Position numbers and translations under genes: made by a program. Below, one piece after another: positions 45,647 to 53,628 of a DNA stretch of 64,000 nucleotides. The DNA comes from RYN-230 sp963713815. GTDB lineage: Bacteria > Actinomycetota > Actinomycetes > Streptosporangiales > Streptosporangiaceae. Position 1 is the stretch's first letter. Every line of letters begins with the position of its first letter. Below the pieces are notes generated by a model. It saw only the letters and a list, made by a program, of their open reading frames with translations. It was not told where the DNA came from and searched no databases. The stretch is taken from contig CAVQNH010000052.1 in assembly GCA_963713815.1 (NCBI GenBank), positions 248,001 to 312,000 on the forward strand, in the 5' to 3' direction.

Positions 45647-46256
45647 GGCTGCGAGGCCTGGGGCTCCGGGTTCTCGGCCTGGCCGTCCTGGGCCTGGCCG
45701 TTCTGGGGCCCGGCGGTGTGGGGTTCGGCGGTCTGGGGCTCGGCGGTCCTGGGGCTCGGCGGTCGTGGGGTTCGGCGGTCTGGGGCTCGGCGGTGCGAGG
45801 CTGGGCGGTCTGGGGCTCGGCGACCCCGTTCGGCATCGTGGACGGCCCGCCCGCGGTGACGGGCAGCGCGACCAGGGAACCTTCCTCAGGCTCACCCAGC
45901 CGGGCCCAGATGCGGTTCAGCTCGGACTGGTAGTACAGCGCGTGGAGCGAGAGGAAGAAGCTCAGCACCAGCCCGATCCAGCCGTTGCAGGAGCGGTCCA
46001 TGCCCGCGTCTTCCTGCATCTGGCCGATCCGCTCGCCGGACCGGTAGATGGACACGAACGGCGGGACGATGATGATCCAGCCGATCGCGACGGCGAGCAG
46101 GGACAGCGTCGGCTCAACGTCGATCTTCTCGTCGAAGTCGCGGGCCTCGCGGTTGATCTTGTAGTACCAGACCAGGTGGTAGATGCCGAGGGTGATCAAC
46201 GGCCAGACTAGCCAGACCAGCCAGATGTTCCGGGTCTTGCCTGCACGTCCTGTCAT
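45429..46256 (-). CDS. DUF4234-like membrane protein with unstable repeat tail
   Basis: ATG at 46256. Residues ~12-32 (WLVWLVWPLITLGIYHLVWYY) and ~50-75 and ~93-115 are membrane helices. The opening TLGIYHLVWYYKINREARDF matches the DUF4234 pattern. The tail is encoded by 15-bp AEPQT repeats (45712-45818). Two units are 16 bases long, so the literal frame becomes Arg/Pro-rich and stops at 45429, 218 bases inside the MFS gene. Compensating two bases would give a Gln/Ala/Gly tail ending at a TAA at 45547-45549 (about 235 aa). Convergent with the MFS gene either way. Confidence 0.72.
   Translation of the reverse strand: MTGRAGKTRNIWLVWLVWPLITLGIYHLVWYYKINREARDFDEKIDVEPTLSLLAVAIGWIIIVPPFVSIYRSGERIGQMQEDAGMDRSCNGWIGLVLSFFLSLHALYYQSELNRIWARLGEPEEGSLVALPVTAGGPSTMPNGVAEPQTAQPRTAEPQTAEPHDRRAPGPPSPRPPNPTPPGPRTARPRTARPRTRSPRPRSLRPPGPAGYRACGPTTGRPPGTAPRTGTPRDSGNPRPGRRPAPRRRTPHPGSGRPARAAPGSGAGPGPRWPP
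45712..45818 (-). repeat. 15/16-bp tandem repeat in the DUF4234-like gene
   Basis: Seven units of GGCGGTCTGGGGCTC type (plus strand). Units 3 (45742-45757) and 4 (45758-45773) are 16 bases, the others 15. The 15-base units keep the AEPQT frame; the two long ones together shift it by two. Confidence 0.88.
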
Positions 46257-46418
46257 GCCGTCCCCCCGAACGTCGAGTGTCACCCGCGGTACCACGATGA
46301 CCAGCGGGGATCACTTTTCGTAATTGTACGGTTTCTGGGCGCTGTGATCTAGAGGCGGGGCGGCGGGCCGGTCAGGCGGGAGCGCCGCCCCGGCCCGCCC
46401 CCTCCGGGCATTGGCTGA

Positions 46419-46532
46419 CGAGGCGGGGCGCGGCGAAGCCGTGTCCCCTCCGAGTCAGCGATCGCGGGGGCCGGGGGCTCCGGGGGTAGTCCCCCGGGAA
46501 GGCGGAGCGGGGGGTCGTCCCCCCGGGCTAGC
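46419..46532 (-). repeat. GC-rich dispersed repeat, copy 3 (inverted)
   Basis: Read on the minus strand it begins GCTAGCCCGGGGGG and ends with a CTCGGAGGGGACACGGCTTC / GCCGCGCCCCGCCTCG block that matches the end block of the copies at 33.7-33.9 kb at about 29 of 36 positions. It supplies the last ~25 codons and the stop of the enoyl-CoA hydratase gene. Confidence 0.7.
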
Positions 46533-47264
46533 ACTGAACCGGCCGATGTCCTCCGCCAGCCCGGGGGCGGCCAGCGCGGACAGGCCGTGGCGGAACTCGC
46601 TGGCCATCGCCGCGTCCTCAGGGAGGGACAGGCCTTCCAGCGTGGACTCGCGGTCGCTGCGCAGGCAGGCCTGCGGCAGCGCGGCGAGTTCCCGGGCCAG
46701 CGCCTCCGCCGCGCCCCGTGACTCCCCGGCCGGGACGACGCGGCTGACCAGGCCCATGGCCAGCGCCTCGGCGGCCGGGACGGCCCGTCCGGTGAGGATC
46801 AGGTCCAGGGCCCGGCCCAGCCCGACGATCCGGGGCAGCCGGACGGTGCCGCCGTCGATCAGCGGCACGCCCCAGCGGCGGCAGAACACCCCGAGCACGG
46901 CGTCGTATTCGGCCACTCTCAGGTCGCACCAGAGCGCGAGTTCCAGGCCGCCCGCGACCGCGTAGCCGCTGATCGCCGCGATCACCGGCTTGGACAGCCG
47001 CATCCGGGTCGGGCCCATGGGCCCGTCACCGTCCGGCTCGACCCGGTTCCCGTCCGGGCCGCCGATGGCCTTCAGGTCAGCCCCGGCGCAGAACGTGCCG
47101 CCCGCACCGTAGAGCACGGCTACGCGGGCGGTGTCGTCCGCCTCGAACTCGCGGAATGCCTCCGCCAGGGCGGCCGCGGTCGGGCCGTCCACCGCGTTGC
47201 GCGCCGCTGGCCGGTCCAGGATGACCGTGCTGACCGGACCGTCCCGCTCGACCCGGACGCTCAT
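46455..47264 (-). CDS. Enoyl-CoA hydratase/isomerase family protein
   Basis: 269 aa. Crotonase fold: VILDRPAARNAVDGPTAAAL (about residues 15-34), AGGTFCAGADLKAIGG (CoA-binding oxyanion loop, about 53-70), ISGYAVAGGLELALWCDLRVA (about 96-116) and the region FCRRWGVPLIDGGTVRLPRIVG. The usual second Glu position is occupied by the PLIDGGT segment, as in several crotonase subfamilies, so the reaction is uncertain. The last ~25 residues (SPGGRPPAPPSRG onward) come from the GC-rich repeat and are probably an acquired tail. Confidence 0.85.
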   Translation of the reverse strand: MSVRVERDGPVSTVILDRPAARNAVDGPTAAALAEAFREFEADDTARVAVLYGAGGTFCAGADLKAIGGPDGNRVEPDGDGPMGPTRMRLSKPVIAAISGYAVAGGLELALWCDLRVAEYDAVLGVFCRRWGVPLIDGGTVRLPRIVGLGRALDLILTGRAVPAAEALAMGLVSRVVPAGESRGAAEALARELAALPQACLRSDRESTLEGLSLPEDAAMASEFRHGLSALAAPGLAEDIGRFSASPGGRPPAPPSRGTTPGAPGPRDR

Positions 47265-47313
47265 CGCGCCACGATTAGCTGGCCTGCCCGGCTCGCCCGC
47301 CCGGCTGGGCTGC

Positions 47314-48408
47314 TCAGCCGACCTGCCAGGTGTCCGAGCCGGCCAGCAGCTCGGCCAGGTCGCCCTCGCCCTGGCGGGCCCGGGCGGCAGAGATCTGCTC
47401 GGCCATCAGGTCGTCATAGCTGGCCCGCGGCTGCTGCCGGAACACGCCGATCGGGGTGTGGGCGAAGTCCGCGCTGTCCAGCCGGGACAAGGCGAACGCG
47501 TAGGACGGGTCCGCGGCGTGCGCGTCGTGGACGACCAGGGAATCCGGGTCGGCCCCGGCCACGTCCACGGCCTCCAGCGAGCCGGTGCGGCCGAACCGGA
47601 GCCCGCGGCCGCCGTCGGCGCCGAACCTGACCGGCTCGCCGTGCTCCAGCCGGATCAGCGTGTCATCCCGGGACTCCGGGCTGGTCAGTGGCACGAACGC
47701 GTCGTCGTTGAAGATCGGGCAGTTCTGGTAGATCTCCACGAACGCGGTGCCGCGGTGATCAGCGGCGGCCCGCAGCACGCTGGTCAGGTGCTTGCGGTCG
47801 GAGTCGATGGTGCGGGCCACGAAACTGGCCTCGGCGCCGAGCGCGAGCGAGACCGGGTTGAACGGGGTGTCCAGCGAGCCGAACGGCGTGGACTTGGTCA
47901 CCTTGCCCTGCTCCGACGTCGGCGAGTACTGGCCCTTGGTCAGCCCGTAGATGCGGTTGTTGAACAGCAGGATTTTGATGTTCACGTTCCGCCGCAGCGC
48001 GTGGATCAGGTGATTGCCGCCGATCGACAGCGCGTCGCCGTCCCCGGTGATCACCCACACCGACAGGTCGGGGCGGGAGGCGGCCAGCCCGGTCGCGATG
48101 GCCGGCGCGCGCCCGTGGATGGAGTGCATCCCGTAGCTGTCCACGTAGTACGGCAGCCGGGACGAGCACCCGATACCCGAGATCATCACCAGGTTCTCCC
48201 GGGGGATCTCCAGCTCGGGCAGGAACGACTGGAACGCGGCCAGGATCGCGTAGTCGCCGCACCCGGGGCACCAGCGCACCTCCTGGTCGGACTTGAAGTC
48301 CTTGGTGCCGAGCTTCTCGTCGGCCACCGGCACCAGGGTCAGCGAGGCCGGCCTGCGGCCAGCCTCCAGCGCCCCGTCGTTGGCCCCGCCGTTTGCACCG
48401 TTAGACAT
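47314..48408 (-). CDS. korB: 2-oxoacid:ferredoxin oxidoreductase, beta subunit
   Basis: 364 aa. CPGCGDYAIL (Fe-S cysteines, about residues 48-57), ISGIGCSSRLPYYVDSYGMHSIHGRA, and the TPP/Mg site TGDGDALSIGGNH (about 121-133) with FNNRIYGLTKGQ are diagnostic of KorB/OforB. The start overlaps the korA stop by 8 bases. With KorA it oxidises 2-oxoglutarate (or a related 2-oxoacid) with CoA, reducing ferredoxin. Cytosolic. Confidence 0.94.
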   Translation of the reverse strand: MSNGANGGANDGALEAGRRPASLTLVPVADEKLGTKDFKSDQEVRWCPGCGDYAILAAFQSFLPELEIPRENLVMISGIGCSSRLPYYVDSYGMHSIHGRAPAIATGLAASRPDLSVWVITGDGDALSIGGNHLIHALRRNVNIKILLFNNRIYGLTKGQYSPTSEQGKVTKSTPFGSLDTPFNPVSLALGAEASFVARTIDSDRKHLTSVLRAAADHRGTAFVEIYQNCPIFNDDAFVPLTSPESRDDTLIRLEHGEPVRFGADGGRGLRFGRTGSLEAVDVAGADPDSLVVHDAHAADPSYAFALSRLDSADFAHTPIGVFRQQPRASYDDLMAEQISAARARQGEGDLAELLAGSDTWQVG

Positions 48409-50269
48409 TGTCGATCACATCCTGGATCACGCCGGCCAGTTCGGCGGCACGGAACGGGAGTCCGCGCACCCGGTTGTAGGAGATCACGTCGGTCAGGTAG
48501 CGCCCGCGAAGCACCAGCGAGAGCTGCCCCAGGTTGATCTCCGGGACCAGCACCTTGTCGTAGCTGGCCAGGACGTCGCCGAGGTTGGCCGGGAACGGGG
48601 ACAGGTTGCGCAGGTGGGCCTGGGCCACCGAGCCACCGCCCACCCGGATGCGGCGCACGGCGGCGCCGATAGATCCGAACGTGGATCCCCAGCCCAGTAC
48701 CAGCACCCTGGCCTGGCCGTCCGGGTCGTCCACGGCGAGCGGCCCGATGTCGGCCGCGATGCCGTCGACCTTCGCCTGCCGCAGCCGGACCATCCGGTCG
48801 TGGTTGCCGGCGTCGTAGGAGATGGTGCCGGTGCCGTCCGCCTTCTCGATCCCGCCGATGCGGTGTTCGAGGCCGGGGGTACCCGGAATGGCCCACGGCC
48901 GGGCCAGGGTCTCCGGGTTCCGCTGGTAGGGCCGGAAATCGGGCTTGCCGTCCGCACCCTTCCATTCGCCCGGGCTGGAGAACGAGAATTCGTCCCGCAG
49001 CTTCGGCAGGCCGGCCGGGTCGGGGATGCGCCAGGGCTCCGAGCCGTTGGCCAGGTAGCCGTCGGACAGGATGATCACGGGAGTGCGGTACTTGGTGGCG
49101 ATCCGCACCGCCTCGAGCGCGATGTCGAAGCAGTCGGAGGGAGTGGACGGAGCCAGCACGACCACCGGGGACTCCCCGTTCCGGCCGTACAGCGCCATCA
49201 GCAGGTCGGCCTGCTCGGTCTTGGTCGGCATGCCCGTGGACGGCCCGGCCCGCTGGACGTCGATGACGATCAGCGGGAGTTCGAGGGAGACCGCCAGGCC
49301 GATGGTCTCCGCCTTGAGGGCCATGCCCGGCCCCGAGGTGCTGGTCACCCCGAGCGCCCCGCCGAACGATGCACCGAGCGCCGCGCCGACGCCGGAGATC
49401 TCGTCCTCGGCCTGGAACGTGCGGACCCCGAACCGCTTGTGCTTGGACAGCTCGTGCAGGATGTCCGAGGCTGGCGTGATCGGGTAGGCGCCCAGGAACA
49501 GGGGCAGCCCGGACCGCCGGGACGCGGCGACCAGGCCGTAGGACAGGGCACTGTTGCCGGTGATGTTCCGGTACGTGCCCGGGGCCAGGGTCGCGGGCTT
49601 GACCTCGTACTGGACCGAAAAGGCCTCGGTGGTCTCGCCGAAGTTCCAGCCCGCCTGGAAGGCGGTGATGTTCGCCTTCATGATCTCTGGCTTGTTCGCG
49701 AACTTCGACTTCAGGAACTTGAGCGTGCCCTCCAGCGGCCGGTTGTACAGCCAGGAGAGCAGCCCGAGCGCGAACATGTTCTTGGCCCGCTCGGCTTCCT
49801 TGCGGGAGACGTCGATCTCCTCGAGCGCCTTGACCGTCATCGACGTGACCGCCACTGCGTGCACGTTGTAGCCGGACAGCGAGCCATCCTCCAGCGGGTT
49901 GGCCGCGTAGCCGACCCGGGTGAGGTTGCGCTTGGTGAACTCGTCGGTATTGGCGATGATGTCCGCGCCGCGCGGCACGTCGGCCAGGTTGGCCTTGAGC
50001 GCGGCGGGGTTCATCGCGACGAGCACGTCGGGCGCGTCGCCCGGGGTCAGGATGTCGTGATCGGCGAAGTGCAGCTGGAAACTGGATACCCCGGGGAGCG
50101 TCCCGGCGGGCGCCCGGATCTCGGCGGGGAAGTTCGGCAGGGTCGAGAGATCGTTGCCGAACGCGGCCGTCTCCTGGGTGAAACGGTCCCCGGCGAGTTG
50201 CATGCCGTCACCTGAGTCACCAGCGAAACGGATTATGACGCGGTCGAGCTGCTGGACCTGCTTGGTCAC
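48401..50269 (-). CDS. korA: 2-oxoacid:ferredoxin oxidoreductase, alpha subunit (gamma-alpha fusion)
   Basis: 622 aa from a GTG at 50269 with GAGGAGG about 10 bases upstream; a longer frame to 50380 has no ribosome site. The N-terminal gamma domain has FAGDSGDGMQLAGDRF (residues 12-27), followed by the alpha domain with YPITPASDILHELSKHKRFGVRTFQAEDEISG (pyrimidine-binding region) and SGPGMALKAETIGLA. The fused gamma-alpha form is usual for actinobacterial KorA. It pairs with korB downstream. Divergent from the NuoB-like gene across 316 bases. Confidence 0.94.
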   Translation of the reverse strand: MTKQVQQLDRVIIRFAGDSGDGMQLAGDRFTQETAAFGNDLSTLPNFPAEIRAPAGTLPGVSSFQLHFADHDILTPGDAPDVLVAMNPAALKANLADVPRGADIIANTDEFTKRNLTRVGYAANPLEDGSLSGYNVHAVAVTSMTVKALEEIDVSRKEAERAKNMFALGLLSWLYNRPLEGTLKFLKSKFANKPEIMKANITAFQAGWNFGETTEAFSVQYEVKPATLAPGTYRNITGNSALSYGLVAASRRSGLPLFLGAYPITPASDILHELSKHKRFGVRTFQAEDEISGVGAALGASFGGALGVTSTSGPGMALKAETIGLAVSLELPLIVIDVQRAGPSTGMPTKTEQADLLMALYGRNGESPVVVLAPSTPSDCFDIALEAVRIATKYRTPVIILSDGYLANGSEPWRIPDPAGLPKLRDEFSFSSPGEWKGADGKPDFRPYQRNPETLARPWAIPGTPGLEHRIGGIEKADGTGTISYDAGNHDRMVRLRQAKVDGIAADIGPLAVDDPDGQARVLVLGWGSTFGSIGAAVRRIRVGGGSVAQAHLRNLSPFPANLGDVLASYDKVLVPEINLGQLSLVLRGRYLTDVISYNRVRGLPFRAAELAGVIQDVIDNV

Positions 50270-50585
50270 AGTCGGAGAACCTCCTCGGCGCGCCGCCGGC
50301 CGGCCCCTTGGACGGAGCGACGCCAGCGAACACCGCGCCCGGTACGCACCACGTCCGGGGCTGAGTTGGGATTGTGTCAATGTTACAGCGCCGTTGCGCT
50401 GCTCCCGCGGCGCAGAGGGGTTCCGCTAATAAGTAGTGACCTATCTCACACCAATTCGGTTCACCTGCTGAGCGCGGAACCGGCAGGGTGCCGCGGACGA
50501 CGGTGGAGCTACCCCTGGAACGTCGCGGGCGGATCCCCGGTTCACCTGGGGATGCTGGCTGGCCGGCCCCGAGTACCCTGGGCCG
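50270..50585. other. Divergent promoter region between korA and the NuoB-like gene
   Basis: No gene. It contains a GCGCCGTTGCGC...GCGGCGCAG partial palindrome near 50389-50414 and a CRP-type palindrome at 50435-50450. It probably drives both directions: korAB to the left and the nuoBCI-like cluster to the right. Confidence 0.55.
50435..50450. promoter_or_regulatory. CRP/FNR-type palindrome (also Rex-like half sites)
   Basis: On the minus strand it reads TGTGAGATAGGTCACT, matching the actinobacterial CRP consensus TGTGA-N6-TCACA at 9 of 10 positions. It also keeps TGTGA and TCAC of a Rex site. It sits between the korA and NuoB-like starts. Confidence 0.5.
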
Positions 50586-51203
50586 GTGGCTGCCGTGGAC
50601 CTCCCTTCACCGCGTGCGGGCCGCGGCACCAGCGCGGCCGCCGGCATGGGTACCGCTGCCGCGGACACCGTCGTCCTGGACACGGCCCGGGGTTACGCGC
50701 TGTGGGTCTTCGACGCGGGGCTGGCCTGCTGCGCGGTCGAGTGCGCCGCCGCCCTGAGCCGGGTGAGCGGCGCGGCCCGGCCCGGTGAGGCAAGCCCGGA
50801 CGGCCCGCCCCCGGGCAGCTCAGGCCCGGGTGGCTCAGGCCCGGGTGGCTCAGGCTCAGGTAGCTCGGGCCTGGGTGACGAGAGCCCGGGGGACGCTGCC
50901 TCGGGCCAGCGCCGCGCCAACGTGTTCGTCGTGGCTGGCACGGTCACGGACAAGCTCGCGCCGCTGGTGGTCCGCGCCTACCAGCGGGTGCCAGAGCCCA
51001 AATCGGTCCTCTCCTTCGGCGCGTGCTCCAACAGCGGCGGCCCGTACTGGGACTCCTACTGCGTGACCAAGGGCGTGGACCAGATCATCCCCGTCGACGT
51101 CTACGTGCCCGGCTGCCCGCCCCGGCCGGAGGCGCTGCTGCACGGCCTGGACGTGCTGGCCCAGCTGGACCCCGCCGCCGGGCGCCCGGCGGGCCGCCCA
51201 TGA
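50586..51203 (+). CDS. NuoB-like [4Fe-4S] subunit (second, short complex-I-type set)
   Basis: 205 aa, 20-kDa subunit family. All four cluster ligands are kept: CC in GLACCAVECAAAL (about residues 46-47), LSFGACSNSGGPYWDSY and VYVPGCPPRPEALLHGL. The paralogue in the main operon keeps VC-A-S-S. Between the first Cys pair and the rest there is a Gly/Ser-rich insert of about 45 residues (a run of SGPGG repeats), which is absent from NuoB. Start at a GTG (50586) in front of VAAVDLPSP; no clear ribosome site. Couples by ATGA overlap to the NuoC-like gene. Confidence 0.82.
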   Translation: MAAVDLPSPRAGRGTSAAAGMGTAAADTVVLDTARGYALWVFDAGLACCAVECAAALSRVSGAARPGEASPDGPPPGSSGPGGSGPGGSGSGSSGLGDESPGDAASGQRRANVFVVAGTVTDKLAPLVVRAYQRVPEPKSVLSFGACSNSGGPYWDSYCVTKGVDQIIPVDVYVPGCPPRPEALLHGLDVLAQLDPAAGRPAGRP

Positions 51204-51781
51204 CCAGGGCACCGGCCCTGACCCCGGAGGCGATCACGGGCCGGCTGCAGGCCGCGCTGACGGAGATCCTGCCCGCCGGGACCGGGCTCGATACCGGGAT
51301 AAGCCCGGACATGCTCACCGTGACGGTGCCCCCGCACGCCTGGGTGGCCGCGCTGGCCTGCGCCCGCGATGAGCTGGACTGTGATTTCTTCGACTGGCTG
51401 ACCGGGGTGGACGAACTGGACGCCGGGGTGGCCGTGCTGGCCCACGTGTACTCCCTGGCCGGCAGGCACCACCTCGTCCTGCGCACCCTGCTGCCCGGCG
51501 AGCCGGCGCTGGCCACGGCCACCGGCATCTACCGCGGCGCGGCGTGGCACGAGCGTGAAACGCACGAGATGTTCGGCGTGCTGTTCGAGGGTCACCCCGG
51601 GCTCGATCCGCTGCTGCTCCCCGATGGCTTCGAACCGGCCCCGTTGCGGAAGAATTTTGTCCTCGCCGCGCGGCGCGACCGGGACTGGCCGGGCGCGAAG
51701 GAGCCCGGCGAGACCGCGGGTGCGCGCGTCCGCCGCCGGCCGCCGGCCCCCGCCATTCACGACGGGTGGCCCGCCTCGTGA
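51200..51781 (+). CDS. NuoC-like subunit
   Basis: 193 aa from the ATG in the ATGA overlap (51200); the longer frame from 51023 lies inside the NuoB-like gene. The 30-kDa motif is clear: YRGAAWHERETHEMFGVLFEGHPGLDPLLLPDG (HERExxxxFG, about residues 113-122), followed by FEPAPLRKNFVLAAR. The N-terminal fold includes DFFDWLTGVDE. A Gly/Arg-rich end follows. It is shorter than the main NuoC and lacks that protein's extension. Confidence 0.85.
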   Translation: MTRAPALTPEAITGRLQAALTEILPAGTGLDTGISPDMLTVTVPPHAWVAALACARDELDCDFFDWLTGVDELDAGVAVLAHVYSLAGRHHLVLRTLLPGEPALATATGIYRGAAWHERETHEMFGVLFEGHPGLDPLLLPDGFEPAPLRKNFVLAARRDRDWPGAKEPGETAGARVRRRPPAPAIHDGWPAS

Positions 51782-52309
51782 CCGCTGACCTGCCCGCCCG
51801 CAGCCGCGGCGTGATCGGGCTCCTCGAGGAGAACTGCACGGTGTGCATGCTGTGCGCGCGGGAGTGCCCGGACTGGTGCATCTACATCGACTCGCACAAG
51901 GAGCCGGTGCCCAGTGCTGGCGAGCCCAGTGTTGACGAGCCGGGTGTTCCCGAGGCCACTGCCCACCAGGCCGGTGCCCGGCAGGCTGGTGGGCAGCCGG
52001 CCAGCGCCGGCCGGCCGGGGCCGTCAGCGGGTCCGGAACGTGCTGGACCGCTTCGCCATCGACTTCTCGCTGTGCATGTACTGCGGGATCTGCATCGAGG
52101 TCTGCCCGTACGACGCGCTGTTCTGGGCTCCGGACTTCAGTTACGCCGAGCCTGACCTGCACGACCTGACCCATGAGCGCGGGCGGTTGCGGGACTGGAT
52201 GCAGTCCGTGCCGCCGCCTCCGGCCCATGATCCGGGCGAGCCGCAGCCGAAGGAACTGCTGGCGGCCGAGACCGCGGACGGCACCCCCGGGCGTCCTAGC
52301 GGAAGTTGA
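51778..52309 (+). pseudogene. NuoI-like 2x[4Fe-4S] ferredoxin, frame broken in its linker
   Basis: It starts at the GTG in a GTGA overlap with the NuoC-like gene. First cluster: CTVCMLCARECPDWCIYIDS (about residues 21-40). The second, MYCGICIEVCPYDALFW, lies in another frame. The join falls in a repetitive Pro/Gly linker (51905-52040), and the total of 532 bases is one more than a codon multiple, so one surplus base is the simplest explanation (176 aa restored). The 3' end overlaps the convergent yajQ gene by 14 bases. It would pass electrons between ferredoxin-type donors and the NuoB-like subunit. Confidence 0.8.
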
Positions 52310-52787
52310 CGAACTGCAGCGCGAGGTCGAGGTCTTTGCCCTTGACCAGGGAGATCACGGCCTGAAGATCATCCTTCTTCTTGGAGGAGACGCGCAGTTC
52401 CTCACCCTGGACCTGGGCCCGCACACCCTTCGGGCCCTCATCGCGGATGATCTTGCCGATCTTCTTGGCGTCCTCCTGCGAGATGCCCTCCTTGAGCTGG
52501 AGCCCGATCCGGTACTCCTTGCCCGAGGGCTTCGGGTCACCCGCATCCACGATCTTCAGCGAGACCTGGCGCCGGACCAGCTTGTCCTTGAACACGTCCA
52601 GGACGGCCTTGGCCCGTTCCTCGCTGTTGGCCCGGATCTCCACGCCGTGCTCCCCGGACCAGCTGATCGACGCGCCCACGCCACGGAAGTCGAAGCGGGT
52701 CGAGACCTCCTTGGCCGTCTGGTTGAGGGCGTTGTCGACTTCCTGGCGGTCGATCTTGCTGACGATGTCGAAGCTGCTGTCGGCCAT
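52296..52787 (-). CDS. yajQ: YajQ family cyclic-di-GMP/nucleotide-binding protein
   Basis: 163 aa from the ATG at 52787 with AAGGGAG about 9 bases upstream; a longer frame to 52991 is rejected. UPF0234 signatures: MADSSFDIVSKIDRQEVDNALNQ at the N terminus, STRFDFRGVGASISW, GISQEDAKKIGKIIRDEGPKGVRAQVQGEELRVSSKKKDDLQAVI, ending ALQFVNFR. Small soluble protein; family members bind nucleotides and, in some species, c-di-GMP. It lies next to tRNA-Tyr, as in Streptomyces (from memory). Confidence 0.93.
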   Translation of the reverse strand: MADSSFDIVSKIDRQEVDNALNQTAKEVSTRFDFRGVGASISWSGEHGVEIRANSEERAKAVLDVFKDKLVRRQVSLKIVDAGDPKPSGKEYRIGLQLKEGISQEDAKKIGKIIRDEGPKGVRAQVQGEELRVSSKKKDDLQAVISLVKGKDLDLALQFVNFR

Positions 52788-53050
52788 GCACGGCTCCCTT
52801 CCCGTCGGTGGTGCATGCGGGATAAGACTTAGTGGAACGCGCCCCTCGGGCGCGCCGCTGGAACACCGAGTCCTGAGGCTACTGCGCCGCGGGGGAGCCC
52901 GGTGCATCCGCCGCGCACCGCCCATCTGACGGGCGGGTCTGCGGGCGGTCCGCGGGCCCGGCGCGGGCCGCTGGCCAGGCCAGGATGGCAATGGGACGAG
53001 AACCTCGCGTGTCCGCTATTCTTCTCTGTGCCGTCCAAGCGACGGCGCAC

Positions 53051-53132
53051 GGCAGGTTGCCCGAGTGGCCAAAGGGAGCGGTCTGTAAAACCGTCGGCTT
53101 AGCCTACGTTGGTTCGAACCCAACACCTGCCA
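53051..53132 (+). tRNA. tRNA-Tyr (anticodon GTA)
   Basis: 82-base class II tRNA. Acceptor stem GGCAGGT / ACCTGCC with discriminator A (CCA not encoded). Anticodon loop CTGTAAA in a CGGT/ACCG stem gives GTA. There is a long variable arm (CGGCTTAGCCTACG region), and the T arm TTGGTTCGAACCCAAC is intact. In actinobacteria a tRNA-Tyr gene next to yajQ is, from memory, the attachment site of SLP1-type integrative elements. Confidence 0.93.
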
Positions 53133-53628
53133 CTACCTGCGGAAACGGCCCGTGAGCTGGGGATTACCCGGCCTCGCGGGTCTTCTCTGTCTTGTTCCGC
53201 TGTGTTTCATGATGTGCCGCTGTGAGCCGCTGCGTAGCAGTGGTTACGGACATATGGCGGACGGAATCAGACCGGAGCAAGCGGTTCACCGCACGCTGGC
53301 TCCGTGGTCTTGCCGCGCATCCACGGCCCGCTCATGGCGAGTCTGCTTGCTCCTGGAAGATCGTTTCTAGCGCTCGATTGGCCTGCGCAGAGCCCGTGGG
53401 CCGCGTCGCCGGGGAAAGCTGTGTCCGCCCGGGACAAGCCAGCGCCGGTGCATTGACTCCGGGACAGTAAGTCGCACCATTGTCATCGAATGTCGGACGC
53501 TTGATGCTCAGCGGATGCTCGCCTAGTCCAACAGGTCGCCTAGCGGTGCTGTAGCTGCGGCCGGCTCGGCCTCCGCTGGATCGGCCAGGCGTATGCCGAT
53601 CCGGTAGCGGCGTGTTTCCCGGCCGGTG
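53133..53628. other. Gene-poor stretch after tRNA-Tyr
   Basis: No convincing gene on either strand; small frames have neither ribosome sites nor recognisable folds. Base composition is less GC-rich than the core. No second copy of the tRNA 3' end was seen by eye further right. Confidence 0.5.

Noticed and set aside
44108..45895. Minus-strand 595-codon frame opposite the MFS transporter
   Set aside because: Composition is that of an antisense shadow (His, Asp, Arg, Gln runs); the plus strand encodes a clear 12-helix transporter.
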